Positions 42,211 through 51,111 of a stretch of 64,000 nt of DNA are shown here, piece by piece. The translations under genes were made by a program, and so were the position numbers. This DNA is from Paracoccaceae bacterium (GTDB taxonomy: Bacteria; Pseudomonadota; Alphaproteobacteria; Rhodobacterales; Rhodobacteraceae). A model generated the notes under the pieces. That model had not been told where the DNA came from. It saw only the letters and a program-made list of their open reading frames with translations, and ran no database searches. The stretch is taken from positions 186,001-250,000 of the forward strand of contig JACKKD010000001.1 of NCBI GenBank assembly GCA_020637675.1. Reading direction: 5' to 3'. Numbering within the stretch: position 1 is the first letter of the stretch; every line of letters begins with the position of its first letter.

Positions 42211-45033
42211 TCATGTCCCCAGATCCCCGCCCGCGCCCGGGGCGGCCCCTTCGGGGACCGTGCCAAGAGCCTTGTCGATGATGCCGGCCGCCTGCGCCGT
42301 CTGAAGGCCAAGCTGCGACGCAAGGGCGGCGATATCCGACATGCCGGTCTCGCGCAGAAGGAAGGCCCGACCACCCTCGCCCACCGCCGCCATGTCCAGC
42401 GGCTTCTGGGTCAGCAGCCGCCCGCCCGCCTGGAGCCGCCAGAGGAAGCGGTAGGCTTCCTGTAGCGCGGCTTCGTCGGACGCGGCGAGAAGGCCCGCCC
42501 TGAGGCCCGCGCGCAGTTGCGGCTCCACCCGCCGCGCGGGGGCCGCGGCGCGGAGCGCGCAGGATTGTGCCAGAAGCTCGATGTCCTGCAGCCGGCCGGG
42601 GCCGATCTTCGCCTCCCATTTGCCGTCCGGGGCCTTGGCCGCGAAGATCCGGGCGCGCATCTCCGCGGTGTCGGGCAGGACGCGCGGGTCGGTGCCCGTT
42701 GCGGCAAGAACGGCGATGCGGATCGCCTCCACCTCCGCGGCGAGTGCGGGATCGCCGGCGACCGGGCGGGCGCGGGTCAGCGCGAGATGCTCCCAGGTCC
42801 AGGCCTCGGTCATCTGGTAGTCGCGGAAGCTCTGGACCGAGGTTGCCACCGGCCCCTGCCGGCCCGAGGGCCTGAGCCGCATGTCCACCTCGTAGAGCCG
42901 TCCGTCCGCCATCGGGGCCGTGAGCGCGGTGACCAGCGCCTGGGTGAGGCGCGCGTAATAGGCCCGTGCGGCGAGAGGGCGCTTTCCTTCCGAGGCCTCG
43001 GCCCCGGCGGCATCGTAGATGACGATGAGATCGAGGTCCGAGGCCGCGTTCAACCGCTCCGCCCCGAGCGACCCCATGCCGAGCACGACCGCGCCGCGCC
43101 CCGGCGGCGCCCCGTGCTTGGACGCGAAATCGGCGACGACGACCGGCCAGAGCGCGGCCAGCACCGCGCCGGCAAGGTCGGCGTATTCGCGCCCCGCAAC
43201 CGAGGCGTCGATCAGCCCCCGCAGATGGTGGACGCCGATGCGGAAGTGCCATTCCCGCGTCCAGACCCGTGCGGCGGTGAGCCGCGCCTCGTAGTCCGCG
43301 ACCCCCGCAAGTCGCCGCGAAAGCTCGGCGGCGAGCGCCTCGGCGCCCGGCCAGTCGGCGAAGAAGTCGCCGCCGATCACCGCGTCGAGAACGGCGGCAT
43401 TGCGCGACAGGTATTGCGCAAGTCCCGGTGCGGTTGCGCAAATGTCAACAATCAGGTCGATCAATTGCGGATTGGCGTCAAAGAGCGAAAAGAGCTGCAC
43501 CCCCGCCGGCAATCCGCCGAGGAAGCCGTCGAACTGCCTCAGGGCCTCGGCGGGACTGGCGGCGCGGGAAAGCCGGCTCAGGATTTCGGGCTGCACGCGC
43601 TTGAAGATCGACACCGCGCGCTCGGACCGGAGCGCCGGATAGGCGCGCCAGCCATCGACGACGGCCCGGGTCTCTGCGTCCATCTCGGGGCCCGTGCGCG
43701 TCTCGCCGGGGGCAAAGAAGCCCTCGGTCAGGTCCGCCACCCGTTCCAGGCGTGCCTTGAGGCCCTCGCGGAACCGCCGCGTGTCGCCCTCGCCGCACAT
43801 CCGGGCGATGCGATCGAAGCCTTCGGACGACGCGGGCAGCGCATGGGTCTGGGCGTCGCCCACCATCTGCACGCGGTGCTCCACCTCCCGGTGGGCGCGA
43901 TAAAGCGCGGTGAGTTCCGTCGCATCCGCCTCCGGCACCCAGCCCTTCACGGCGAGCGCGGCGAGCCCGCCCACGGTGTCGCGGAGCCGGAGGTCGGGGT
44001 CGCGCCCGCCGGCGATGAGCTGGCGGGTCTGGGTGAAGAACTCGATCTCGCGGATGCCGCCCGGCCCGAGCTTCATGTCGTGACCTTCGAGTGCGATCGG
44101 CCCGTGGAGACCCTTGTGGTCGCGGATGCGAAGCCGCATGTCGTGGGCATCCTGGATGGCCGCGAAGTCGAGGTGGCGGCGCCAGACGAAGGGAGTGAGG
44201 GCGTCAAGGAACCGCTCGCCCGCCGCGATGTCGCCCGCTGCCGCGCGCGCCTTGATGTAGGCCGCGCGCTCCCAGGTGCGGCCCTGCGCCTCGTAATACT
44301 GTTCGGCCGCCGACATGGAGATGCAGACGGGCGTCACCGAGGCGTCGGGCCTGAGGCGCAGGTCGGTTCGGAAGACGTAGCCCTCCGCCGTCATGTCGGA
44401 AAGAAGTGCCGCCATCCGGCGCACCACCCGGATCAGCGCCGCCCGCGCCTCCGGCACGTCCGCGCCCGGATAGCGGCTGTCGTCGAAAAGACAGATGAGG
44501 TCGATGTCGGAGGAATAGTTGAGTTCCCCCGCCCCCATCTTGCCCATGGCGAGCGCCACAAGCCCGGCGGCGGTCGCGGCATCCGTCTCCGTGGCGCCGG
44601 GAATTCGGTCGCGCCGGATCTCGGCTGCGACGAGGGCGCGGAAGGCGAGGTCCACCGCCCGGTCGGCGAGCCCGGTCAGGGCCCCCGTGACCGACTCCAG
44701 CGGCCAGACTCCGCCGAGGTCGGCAAGCCCGGCGAGAAGCGCCACCCGGCGCTTGGCGCGGCGGAGTTCCGAGCCGAGCGCATCGGCCCCCTCCACGCCG
44801 TCCAGCCGCCCGAGTTCCGCCGCAAGCGCCGCCTCCGGCGCGCCGGCGAGCGCCTCTTCCAGCCAGTCCGCCTCCCTCAGCATGAGGCCGCACAGATAGG
44901 GGCTGCAACCGGCCGTTCCCTCCAGGAGGGCGCGCAGGTCGGCAGGCAGGCAGGCGAACCGCGCCAGCACCTCCTCGGCGCGGGCGGGTTCATAGGGGAT
45001 CGGGCTGCGGGCGAGGCGGGACGCGAAGCTCAT
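42211..45033 (-). CDS. glnE: Bifunctional glutamine synthetase adenylyltransferase/deadenylase
   Basis: 940 residues, full length. Two nucleotidyltransferase domains are present: the adenylyl-removing one near the N-terminus (MGAGELNYSSDIDLICLF) and the adenylylating one (LGAERLNAASDLDLIVIYD). Each keeps its SD-x-D metal site, and helical linker domains separate them. GlnE sets glutamine synthetase activity in response to PII and glutamine, complementing ntrB at the other end of the window. I start at MSFASRLARSP; eight extra N-terminal codons are possible. Confidence 0.93.
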   Translation of the reverse strand: MSFASRLARSPIPYEPARAEEVLARFACLPADLRALLEGTAGCSPYLCGLMLREADWLEEALAGAPEAALAAELGRLDGVEGADALGSELRRAKRRVALLAGLADLGGVWPLESVTGALTGLADRAVDLAFRALVAAEIRRDRIPGATETDAATAAGLVALAMGKMGAGELNYSSDIDLICLFDDSRYPGADVPEARAALIRVVRRMAALLSDMTAEGYVFRTDLRLRPDASVTPVCISMSAAEQYYEAQGRTWERAAYIKARAAAGDIAAGERFLDALTPFVWRRHLDFAAIQDAHDMRLRIRDHKGLHGPIALEGHDMKLGPGGIREIEFFTQTRQLIAGGRDPDLRLRDTVGGLAALAVKGWVPEADATELTALYRAHREVEHRVQMVGDAQTHALPASSEGFDRIARMCGEGDTRRFREGLKARLERVADLTEGFFAPGETRTGPEMDAETRAVVDGWRAYPALRSERAVSIFKRVQPEILSRLSRAASPAEALRQFDGFLGGLPAGVQLFSLFDANPQLIDLIVDICATAPGLAQYLSRNAAVLDAVIGGDFFADWPGAEALAAELSRRLAGVADYEARLTAARVWTREWHFRIGVHHLRGLIDASVAGREYADLAGAVLAALWPVVVADFASKHGAPPGRGAVVLGMGSLGAERLNAASDLDLIVIYDAAGAEASEGKRPLAARAYYARLTQALVTALTAPMADGRLYEVDMRLRPSGRQGPVATSVQSFRDYQMTEAWTWEHLALTRARPVAGDPALAAEVEAIRIAVLAATGTDPRVLPDTAEMRARIFAAKAPDGKWEAKIGPGRLQDIELLAQSCALRAAAPARRVEPQLRAGLRAGLLAASDEAALQEAYRFLWRLQAGGRLLTQKPLDMAAVGEGGRAFLLRETGMSDIAALASQLGLQTAQAAGIIDKALGTVPEGAAPGAGGDLGT

Positions 45034-45136
45034 GGCGCGACAGTAACGGGCCACGGGGAGCCGTCAATCGCCCCCCGCTTGCGCATCCCGCCGCGACCGG
45101 GTTCAGTGGCAAGGTGTCGGAACTCGGGAGCAAGGA

Positions 45137-45625
45137 ATGAGCAAGAGCCTGAAGCGGGTGGCGGATGCGCTGGCGACGGCCGGGGTTGACGCGACGATCC
45201 TGGAAATGCCGGGCGAGACGCGCACCGCCCAGCAGGCCGCCGATGCCGCGGGTTGCGTTCTCGACCAGATCGTGAAGTCGATCATCTTCCGGGGCGAGGC
45301 GTCGGGCCACATCGTCCTCTTCCTCACCGCAGGCGGCAACCGAGTGAGTCCGGCCCTGGCGAGCGCGGTGGCGGGCCAGACACTCGGCAAGGCGGACGCC
45401 GACCTCGTCCGCGCCGAGACCGGTTTCGCCATCGGCGGGGTGGCCCCTGTGGGCCACATCGTCCCCGTGCCGACGTTCTTCGACCCGCGCCTGCTCGACT
45501 TCCCGACGGTCTGGGCCGCCGCGGGGACGCCGCGGCACATCTTTCCCATCGCGCCGGCGCTGCTCCTGTCGGTCACTGGCGCCAAGGTTGCAGCGTTCGC
45601 CGAGGCGGCGGCCGCCGGCGCATGA
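45137..45625 (+). CDS. ybaK: YbaK/ProX-type aminoacyl-tRNA editing protein
   Basis: 162 residues of the YbaK/INS domain, which hydrolyses mischarged Cys-tRNA-Pro or Ala-tRNA-Pro in trans. The conserved lysine is in DQIVKSIIFRG and the GGVAPVGH loop is intact. Its 3' end overlaps the first dyad of the following regulatory region. Confidence 0.85.
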   Translation: MSKSLKRVADALATAGVDATILEMPGETRTAQQAADAAGCVLDQIVKSIIFRGEASGHIVLFLTAGGNRVSPALASAVAGQTLGKADADLVRAETGFAIGGVAPVGHIVPVPTFFDPRLLDFPTVWAAAGTPRHIFPIAPALLLSVTGAKVAAFAEAAAAGA

Positions 45626-45703
45626 TGTAAATTTCTTTCACATTGCCTCTTGACGCCGCCCGATCGCAATCCGATCTTGCGTGATGTGAAACACATTCAC
45701 ATC
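45624..45703 (+). promoter_or_regulatory. Promoter flanked by two copies of a 21-bp dyad
   Basis: Dyad 1 (45624-45644, GATGTAAATTTCTTTCACAT core) and dyad 2 (45683-45703, GATGTGAA-N5-TTCACATC) share the same geometry, with centres 59 bases apart. Between them TTGACG (45650-45655) with a 17-base spacer to GATCTT (45673-45678) could be the promoter. Dyad 2 would cover the transcription start. The layout suggests a repressor binding both sites; the protein is unknown. Confidence 0.55.
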
Positions 45704-45735
45704 AACCCCGCGTCAAACCCACGGAGGAAACCCGC

Positions 45736-46197
45736 ATGTCCACCATCGCCGCCTGGCCCGGTCGCGCCGAAGCCTGGCTCGACGATCGCGGCAAGGGCGC
45801 CTGGATCGTCGCCATGGTGCTCGGCTTCATCGCCTTCTGGCCCATCGGCCTCTTCATCCTCGGCTACATGATCTGGAGCAAACGCATGTTCTCGAAAGGC
45901 TGCGGCTGGGGCCGCCACAATGCGCACCACGACATGGCCCGCACCTGGGCGAACCGGCACGGGTTCCGCTCTTCCGGCAACACCGCCTTCGACGCCTACA
46001 AGGCCGACACGCTCGACCGTCTCGAGCGCGAACAGGAGGAGTTCGAGGCCTTCCTGAAGCGCCTGCGCGAAAGCAAGGACAAGGCCGAGTTCGACCAGTA
46101 CCTCGATGAACGCGCCCGCGCTGCCCGCGACGAAAGCGCGCGGCGGGCCGAGGACGGCCAGACCGGCGGCGGCGAGGGAAATGGCGGCCGCTACTGA
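45736..46197 (+). CDS. DUF2852 membrane protein
   Basis: 153 residues. One transmembrane helix (residues 23-46, WIVAMVLGFIAFWPIGLFIL) is followed by a Cys/His-containing stretch (GCGWGRHNAHHDM). A long charged coiled coil follows (LDRLEREQEEFEAFLKRLRESKDKAEFDQYL). This architecture matches DUF2852 proteins of Rhizobiales and Rhodobacterales. Function unknown. GGAGG precedes the ATG. Confidence 0.8.
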   Translation: MSTIAAWPGRAEAWLDDRGKGAWIVAMVLGFIAFWPIGLFILGYMIWSKRMFSKGCGWGRHNAHHDMARTWANRHGFRSSGNTAFDAYKADTLDRLEREQEEFEAFLKRLRESKDKAEFDQYLDERARAARDESARRAEDGQTGGGEGNGGRY

Positions 46198-46221
46198 GCC
46201 GGAACGGACCCTTGCTGGCCA

Positions 46222-46243
46222 CGGCCCGGACCGCTCCGGGCCG
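46222..46243 (+). terminator. Stem-loop after DUF2852 gene
   Basis: A perfect nine-pair stem CGGCCCGGA/TCCGGGCCG with a four-base loop lies 25 bases past the stop. It is followed by TTCGCCTTG, a weak U-rich tail. Confidence 0.7.
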
Positions 46244-46370
46244 TTCGCCTTGTCTGGGGGGCCGGATCGGCCGGATTGTACCGAACAGAAGGCTTGGCGG
46301 AAATCGACCTGCTTGCTAACGTCGGCGCAGCCGACCATCCGAAGCCCGAAAGCCTGATCCGACGCCGGCC

Positions 46371-47207
46371 ATGCGCCACACGCTGCCCATCGCGCCCCAG
46401 TTCTACGTGACGGCCCCGCAGCCCTGCCCCTATCTCGAGGGCCGGTCTGAGCGGAAATTGTTCACCGCGCTCCAGGGCGACAATGCCGAGCGGCTGAACG
46501 ACGCGCTTTCCAAGCAGGGATTCCGGCGCTCCCAGAACGTGCTCTACCGCCCTTCCTGCGCCGAATGCGCGGCCTGCCTTTCGGCGCGCATCCGGGTGGC
46601 GGACTTCGTGCCGAACCGCAGCCAGCGCCGCACGATCCGCAGGAACGCCTACCTGCGCCGCGACGCGACGAGCCCTTGGGCGACCGAGGATCAGTACGCG
46701 CTCTTCCGCCGCTACCTCGACAGCCGTCATTCCGACGGCGGGATGGCCGACATGGACATCTTCGAGTTCGCCGCGATGATCGAGGAGACGCCGGTCAAGA
46801 GCCGCGTCATCGAGTATTCCGCAGCCCCGGACGAACCGGGCGGTCGGCGGAAGCTGACGGCCGTCTGCCTGACCGACGTGCTCGATGACGGCCTGAGCAT
46901 GGTCTACAGCTTCTACGAGCCCGACAAGGCGGGCGACAGCCTCGGCACCTACATCATCCTCGACCACGTCGATCTCGCCCGCCGTACCGGCCTTCCTTAC
47001 GTCTATCTCGGCTACTGGGTGCCCGGGAGCCGCAAGATGGGCTACAAGGCGGGTTTCGGCGCGCTCGAGATCTACAAGAACGGACGCTGGCAGGACATCG
47101 GTGACCCGGCCGACCATTCCGGCGACACCCATCCCCTTTCCGTCGATCCGATCGCCGAACAGGTCGCGCGCATCGCGCTTCCGGAGGCACGCCCGACCCG
47201 CGGCTGA
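46371..47207 (+). CDS. bpt: Aspartate/glutamate leucyltransferase Bpt
   Basis: 278 residues. Bpt adds leucine to N-terminal Asp or Glu of proteins, creating ClpS/ClpAP degradation signals (bacterial N-end rule). Signature stretches are CPYLEGRSERKLF, YRPSCAECAACLSARI and YLGYWVPGSRKMGYKAGF. The Cys cluster in the N-terminal half is conserved as in ATE1-like transferases. Confidence 0.92.
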   Translation: MRHTLPIAPQFYVTAPQPCPYLEGRSERKLFTALQGDNAERLNDALSKQGFRRSQNVLYRPSCAECAACLSARIRVADFVPNRSQRRTIRRNAYLRRDATSPWATEDQYALFRRYLDSRHSDGGMADMDIFEFAAMIEETPVKSRVIEYSAAPDEPGGRRKLTAVCLTDVLDDGLSMVYSFYEPDKAGDSLGTYIILDHVDLARRTGLPYVYLGYWVPGSRKMGYKAGFGALEIYKNGRWQDIGDPADHSGDTHPLSVDPIAEQVARIALPEARPTRG

Positions 47208-47295
47208 CGGCGGGCCGCAGTCGCCCCCCCGCGGCGCGATGCGGCCCCGGCCGAGAATTTCCCTCGCGGCAGATGCCGGCTTTGGGCACTCGTGG

Positions 47296-47325
47296 TTAGA
47301 CCGATCCGGCGGGACGTTCTATAAA
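47296..47325 (+). promoter_or_regulatory. Putative promoter of takQM
   Basis: TTAGAC (47296-47301), an 18-base spacer and TATAAA (47320-47325) lie 45 bases before the takQ ATG. The -10 box is excellent; the -35 box is only partly conserved. Confidence 0.5.
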
Positions 47326-47368
47326 AACCGGACCGGACCGTCGAATCCGGAAAAAACGGGGAGGCCAC

Positions 47369-47953
47369 ATGCAAGTATTGCTAGCGCTGTCGCGCCTGAT
47401 CGACCGCATCAACGAGACGATAGGCAAGTCCGTCGCCTGGCTCATCCTGATCGCGATCTTCGTCTCGGCGGTGAACGCGAGTGTCCGGAAACTCTTCAAC
47501 ACCTCGTCCAATGCCTGGCTCGAACTGCAGTGGTATCTCTACGGCGCGGCCTTCATGCTGGCGGCCGCCTACACGCTGAAGCAGAACGAGCACATCCGCA
47601 TCGACATCGTCTACGGCCGCTGGTCCCGGCGCACGCAGCACTGGATCGACCTCTTCGGGCATGTCTTCTTCCTGATGCCGTTCGTGCTCCTGATGACCTG
47701 GTTCTTCACCCCCTACGTCCTGCAGTCGTTCCGTTCGCAGGAGGTGTCCACCAACGCCGGCGGGCTGATCATCTGGCCGGCGAAGGCGCTGCTGCTGATC
47801 GGCTTCGCCCAGCTCTCCCTTCAGGGGTTTTCGGAAATCATCAAGAAGATCGCCGTCATGCGCGGCCTGATCGAGGATCCCCACCCCTTCGTCTCCGCCC
47901 ATGAGGCGGCAGAACGGGAAGGCGAGACTCTGGTCTCGGAGATCCGCAAATGA
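47369..47953 (+). CDS. takQ: TRAP transporter small permease (TakQ-like)
   Basis: 194 residues with four transmembrane helices in the DctQ pattern. Key segments are WLELQWYLYGAAFMLAAAYTLKQNEHIRIDI and GGLIIWPAKALLLIGFAQL. It forms the membrane complex with the large permease encoded next; the two overlap as ATGA. The symbol is given by analogy, since the binding protein downstream closely resembles TakP. Confidence 0.87.
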   Translation: MQVLLALSRLIDRINETIGKSVAWLILIAIFVSAVNASVRKLFNTSSNAWLELQWYLYGAAFMLAAAYTLKQNEHIRIDIVYGRWSRRTQHWIDLFGHVFFLMPFVLLMTWFFTPYVLQSFRSQEVSTNAGGLIIWPAKALLLIGFAQLSLQGFSEIIKKIAVMRGLIEDPHPFVSAHEAAEREGETLVSEIRK

Positions 47954-49782
47954 TGGAATTCATCGCCCTGAACATGGCGCCCATCATGTTCGCCTCGCTC
48001 GTGATCTTCCTTCTGCTCGGCTATCCGGTGGCCTTCGCACTGGCCGCGAACGGGCTCCTGTTCTTCTTCATCGGCGTGGAGCTTGCCCCCCTTTCGGAAG
48101 GCGCGATCAACCTGTCCTGGCCGCTGCTGAACACGATGCCGGGCCGGCTCTGGGGGCTCCTGTCCAACGAGACGCTGCTGGCCATCCCGTTCTTCACCTT
48201 CATGGGAATCGTCCTCGAACGCTCGGGCATGGCCGAGGACCTGCTCGACACCGTGGGCCAGCTCTTCGGGCCGGTGCGCGGCGGCCTTGCCTATGCGGTG
48301 ATCATCGTCGGCGCCCTGCTCGCCGCCACGACCGGCGTCGTCGCGGCGAGCGTCATTGCCATGGGGCTCATCTCGCTCCCGATCATGCTCCGCTACGGAT
48401 ACGACCGGCGGGTCGCATCCGGGGTGATCGCAGCCTCGGGCACGCTGGCGCAGATCATCCCGCCCTCGCTCGTCCTCATCGTGCTCGCCGACCAGCTCGG
48501 CCGCTCGGTCGGCGACATGTACAAGGGCGCGCTGATCCCGGGCCTCGTGCTGACCGGCATCTACATGTCTTACGTGCTGCTCGTCTCGATCATCCGGCCA
48601 AGCTGGGTTCCGGCCCTGCCGCCCGAGGCGCGAACGCTTGGCAGCGGAGTCCTGTCGCTTCTCATCGCTCTCGCCGCCAGTGTCGGCGTCGGCTATGCCG
48701 CCTACCTCTGGCTCGAACCGACGCATGGCGCCAACGCCGACATTCTCGCGGCGACCCTCGGCGTGGTGGCCGTCTATGTCGCGGCGCTTCTCGACCGGAC
48801 ACTCGGCCTGAACCTGATGTCGCGGCTGGCCCAGCAGGTCGTGATCGTCCTCATCCCGCCACTCGCGCTGATCTTCCTCGTGCTCGGCACGATCTTCCTC
48901 GGCATCGCCACCCCGACCGAAGGCGGGGCCATGGGCGCCGTCGGCGCGCTGGTGCTGGCGGCGATGAAACGGCGGCTGAGCCTGTCGGTCATCAGCCAGG
49001 CGCTGACGTCGACCACGCGGCTCTCGGCCTTCGTCATGTTCATCCTGGTCGGCGCGCGGGTGTTCTCCCTCACCTTCTACGGCGTCAACGGCCATATCTG
49101 GGTCGAGCACCTCCTCACCTCGCTGCCGGGCGGCGAGACCGGCTTCCTGATCGCGGTGTCGATCCTGGTCTTCCTCCTCGCCTTCTTCCTCGATTTCTTC
49201 GAACTCGCCTTCATCATCGTGCCGCTTCTCGCCCCTGCGGCGGAACGGCTGGGCATCGACCTGATCTGGTTCGGCGTCATCCTCGGGGTGAACATGCAGA
49301 CCTCGTTCATGCACCCGCCTTTCGGCTTCGCGCTCTTCTACCTGCGGTCCGTCGCGGCGAAGGCGCCCTATCTCGACAAGGTCACGGGCCGGCAGATGGC
49401 GCCCGTGACGACGGGCCAGATCTACTGGGGCGCCGTGCCCTTCGTCTGCATCCAGGTCGTCATGATCGGGGTCGTGATCGCCTTCCCGCAGCTGGTGATG
49501 CACTACAAGGGCAAGCCGGTCGACACATCGAATGTGACGATCCAGATTCCCGGCATCGGCGGCGGACTGGGCGGGGGGTTGGGCGGAGGGCTGGGCGGCG
49601 GCCTCGGCGGAGGGCTGGGTGGCGGATTGGGCGGAGGGCTGGGTGGCGGTCTCGGCGGCGGCACTCCGTCGCCCGCCGCCCCGGGTCAGCCGCCTCTGGG
49701 CCAACCGCAGATCGGCCAGCCGTCTCTGGGGCAACCTCCTCTGGGGCAACCGCAGATCGGCCAGCCTCCGGCGTCCAACTGA
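47950..49782 (+). CDS. takM: TRAP transporter large permease (TakM-like) with Gly-rich C-terminal tail
   Basis: 610 residues. The first ~525 form the DctM ion-transporter fold with extra helices as in the mannitol/chloroaromatic and 2-oxoacid subgroup. Signatures are ALLAATTGVVAASVIAMGLIS and SFMHPPFGFALFYLRS. Residues 537-568 are eight GGGL repeats followed by GGG, and residues ~580-607 are GQPPLGQPQIGQP-type repeats. This tail has no counterpart in typical DctM proteins. It follows the last helix and should be a flexible soluble extension. Confidence 0.88.
   Translation: MMEFIALNMAPIMFASLVIFLLLGYPVAFALAANGLLFFFIGVELAPLSEGAINLSWPLLNTMPGRLWGLLSNETLLAIPFFTFMGIVLERSGMAEDLLDTVGQLFGPVRGGLAYAVIIVGALLAATTGVVAASVIAMGLISLPIMLRYGYDRRVASGVIAASGTLAQIIPPSLVLIVLADQLGRSVGDMYKGALIPGLVLTGIYMSYVLLVSIIRPSWVPALPPEARTLGSGVLSLLIALAASVGVGYAAYLWLEPTHGANADILAATLGVVAVYVAALLDRTLGLNLMSRLAQQVVIVLIPPLALIFLVLGTIFLGIATPTEGGAMGAVGALVLAAMKRRLSLSVISQALTSTTRLSAFVMFILVGARVFSLTFYGVNGHIWVEHLLTSLPGGETGFLIAVSILVFLLAFFLDFFELAFIIVPLLAPAAERLGIDLIWFGVILGVNMQTSFMHPPFGFALFYLRSVAAKAPYLDKVTGRQMAPVTTGQIYWGAVPFVCIQVVMIGVVIAFPQLVMHYKGKPVDTSNVTIQIPGIGGGLGGGLGGGLGGGLGGGLGGGLGGGLGGGLGGGTPSPAAPGQPPLGQPQIGQPSLGQPPLGQPQIGQPPASN
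49558..49665 (+). repeat. 12-base tandem repeat encoding GGGL units in takM
   Basis: Eight in-frame 12-base units of the form GGCGGxGGxCTG, then a partial ninth, encode GGGL. Synonymous third positions vary among units, so the repeat is not a fresh slippage product but has been kept at the protein level. A second in-frame repeat encoding GQPxxGQP follows to 49779. Confidence 0.85.
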
Positions 49783-49814
49783 GCGGCGAAGCAAGGACGC
49801 CCCCGGAAACGGAA

Positions 49815-49844
49815 AACACCCCGCGGATCGCTCCGCGGGGTGTT
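49815..49844. terminator. Bidirectional terminator between takM and takP
   Basis: A perfect 13-pair stem (AACACCCCGCGGA/TCCGCGGGGTGTT) with loop TCGC sits between the convergent takM and takP genes, with A-rich DNA before and T-containing DNA after it. It can terminate both transcripts. Confidence 0.85.
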
Positions 49845-49869
49845 GCCATTTGCGGGCCTTGCGCCCTTC

Positions 49870-50976
49870 TCAGAGCTTGCCGGCGTTCTGCTGGAGCATC
49901 ATGAAGGTGTCATAGTTGTATTCGGCGACCTGCGCCCAGGTGTAGTACTCCGACCGGAAGGCCTTGATCGACTGCCAGAGCTTGGCGAAGGCCGGGTTGG
50001 TCGCCTCCATCTCGGCGTAGACCTCGTTGGCAGCGTTGAAGCAGGCTTCGAGGATCTCGGGCGAAAACGGGCGCAGCTGCGCCCCGTTGGCCACCAGCGA
50101 CTTGATCGCCGCCGGGTTCTTGTAGTCGTACTTCTGCAGCATGTCGGCGTCGACACCCTGGCTGACCGACTTCAGAAGCGACTGGTACGTCGGCGGCAGT
50201 TCCTCGAACTTCGCCTTGTTGAACATGAAGTGGACGGTCGGACCGCCTTCCCACCAGCCGGGATAGTAGTAGTAGGGCGCGACCTTGTAGAAGCCGAGCT
50301 TTTCGTCGTCATAGGGGCCGACCCATTCGGCGGCGTCGATGGTGCCCTTTTCGAGCGCGGGATAGATGTCGCCGCCGGCGATCTGCTGCGGCACGACGCC
50401 GAGCTTCGACATGACCCTGCCGGCGAAACCGCCGACCCGCATCTTCAGGCCCTGCATGTCGGCGACCGTGTTGATTTCCTTGCGGAACCAGCCGCCCATC
50501 TGGACGCCGGTATTGCCGCCCGGAAGGGCATAGAGGCTGTGCTGCGCGAGGTATTCGTTGTAAAGGTCGATGCCGCCGCCGTGGTAGTGCCAGGCATTGA
50601 TGCCGCGCGCCGACAGCGAGAACGGCACGGCCGCGGCGACGGCGAAGGCCGGGTCCTTGCCGAAGTAGTAGTAGCCGACCGTATGGCAGGCCTCGACGTT
50701 CCCGGCGCCGACCTCGTTTGCGGCCTCAAGGCCCGGGACGATCTCGCCCGCGGCGAAGACCTGGATCTGGAAGTTGCCGTCGGTCGCTTCCGTGATGCGC
50801 TGCGACAGGACCTCGGCGCCGCCGTAGATCGTGTCGAGCGATTTCGGGAAGGACGAGGTCAGGCGCCAGGTGACCTTCGGGGTAGACTGGGCGATGGCGG
50901 GCGCCGCGAGCGTGGCGCCCGCCGCGGCCGCCGTGCCGCCGACGGCGGCTTTCGTCAGGAATGAACGACGATCCAT
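49870..50976 (-). CDS. takP: TRAP 2-oxoacid-binding protein TakP
   Basis: 368 residues. A Tat signal peptide (MDRRSFLTKAAVGG, cleavage after APAIAQ) exports the folded protein. The mature sequence (TWRLTSSFPKSLDTIYGGAEVLS, VGYYYFGKDPAF, GWWEGGPTVHFMFNK) is very close to what I recall of Rhodobacter sphaeroides TakP, which binds pyruvate and other 2-oxo acids with a Na+ ion. AAGGGAGG precedes ATG 50976. The gene is convergent with takQM rather than in one operon. Confidence 0.9.
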   Translation of the reverse strand: MDRRSFLTKAAVGGTAAAAGATLAAPAIAQSTPKVTWRLTSSFPKSLDTIYGGAEVLSQRITEATDGNFQIQVFAAGEIVPGLEAANEVGAGNVEACHTVGYYYFGKDPAFAVAAAVPFSLSARGINAWHYHGGGIDLYNEYLAQHSLYALPGGNTGVQMGGWFRKEINTVADMQGLKMRVGGFAGRVMSKLGVVPQQIAGGDIYPALEKGTIDAAEWVGPYDDEKLGFYKVAPYYYYPGWWEGGPTVHFMFNKAKFEELPPTYQSLLKSVSQGVDADMLQKYDYKNPAAIKSLVANGAQLRPFSPEILEACFNAANEVYAEMEATNPAFAKLWQSIKAFRSEYYTWAQVAEYNYDTFMMLQQNAGKL

Positions 50977-51111
50977 GGAAACCTCCCTTTCGGTGTGATC
51001 TTGACCAGCGGCACTCCCTCCGGGGGCCGGTGACGGAAGGACTTTACACGCCCCTAAGGTCCTGTCCAGCATGGATAAGCCACGCAAGCGCAGGTTACCG
51101 GGCGTCAGGTG

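Noticed and set aside
42517..45189. 890-codon open frame on the plus strand
   Set aside because: Antisense shadow of glnE, whose motifs and codon pattern are unambiguous.
49558..49779. CRISPR-like or satellite repeat
   Set aside because: The repeats are short, in frame with takM and without spacers, so they are protein repeats.
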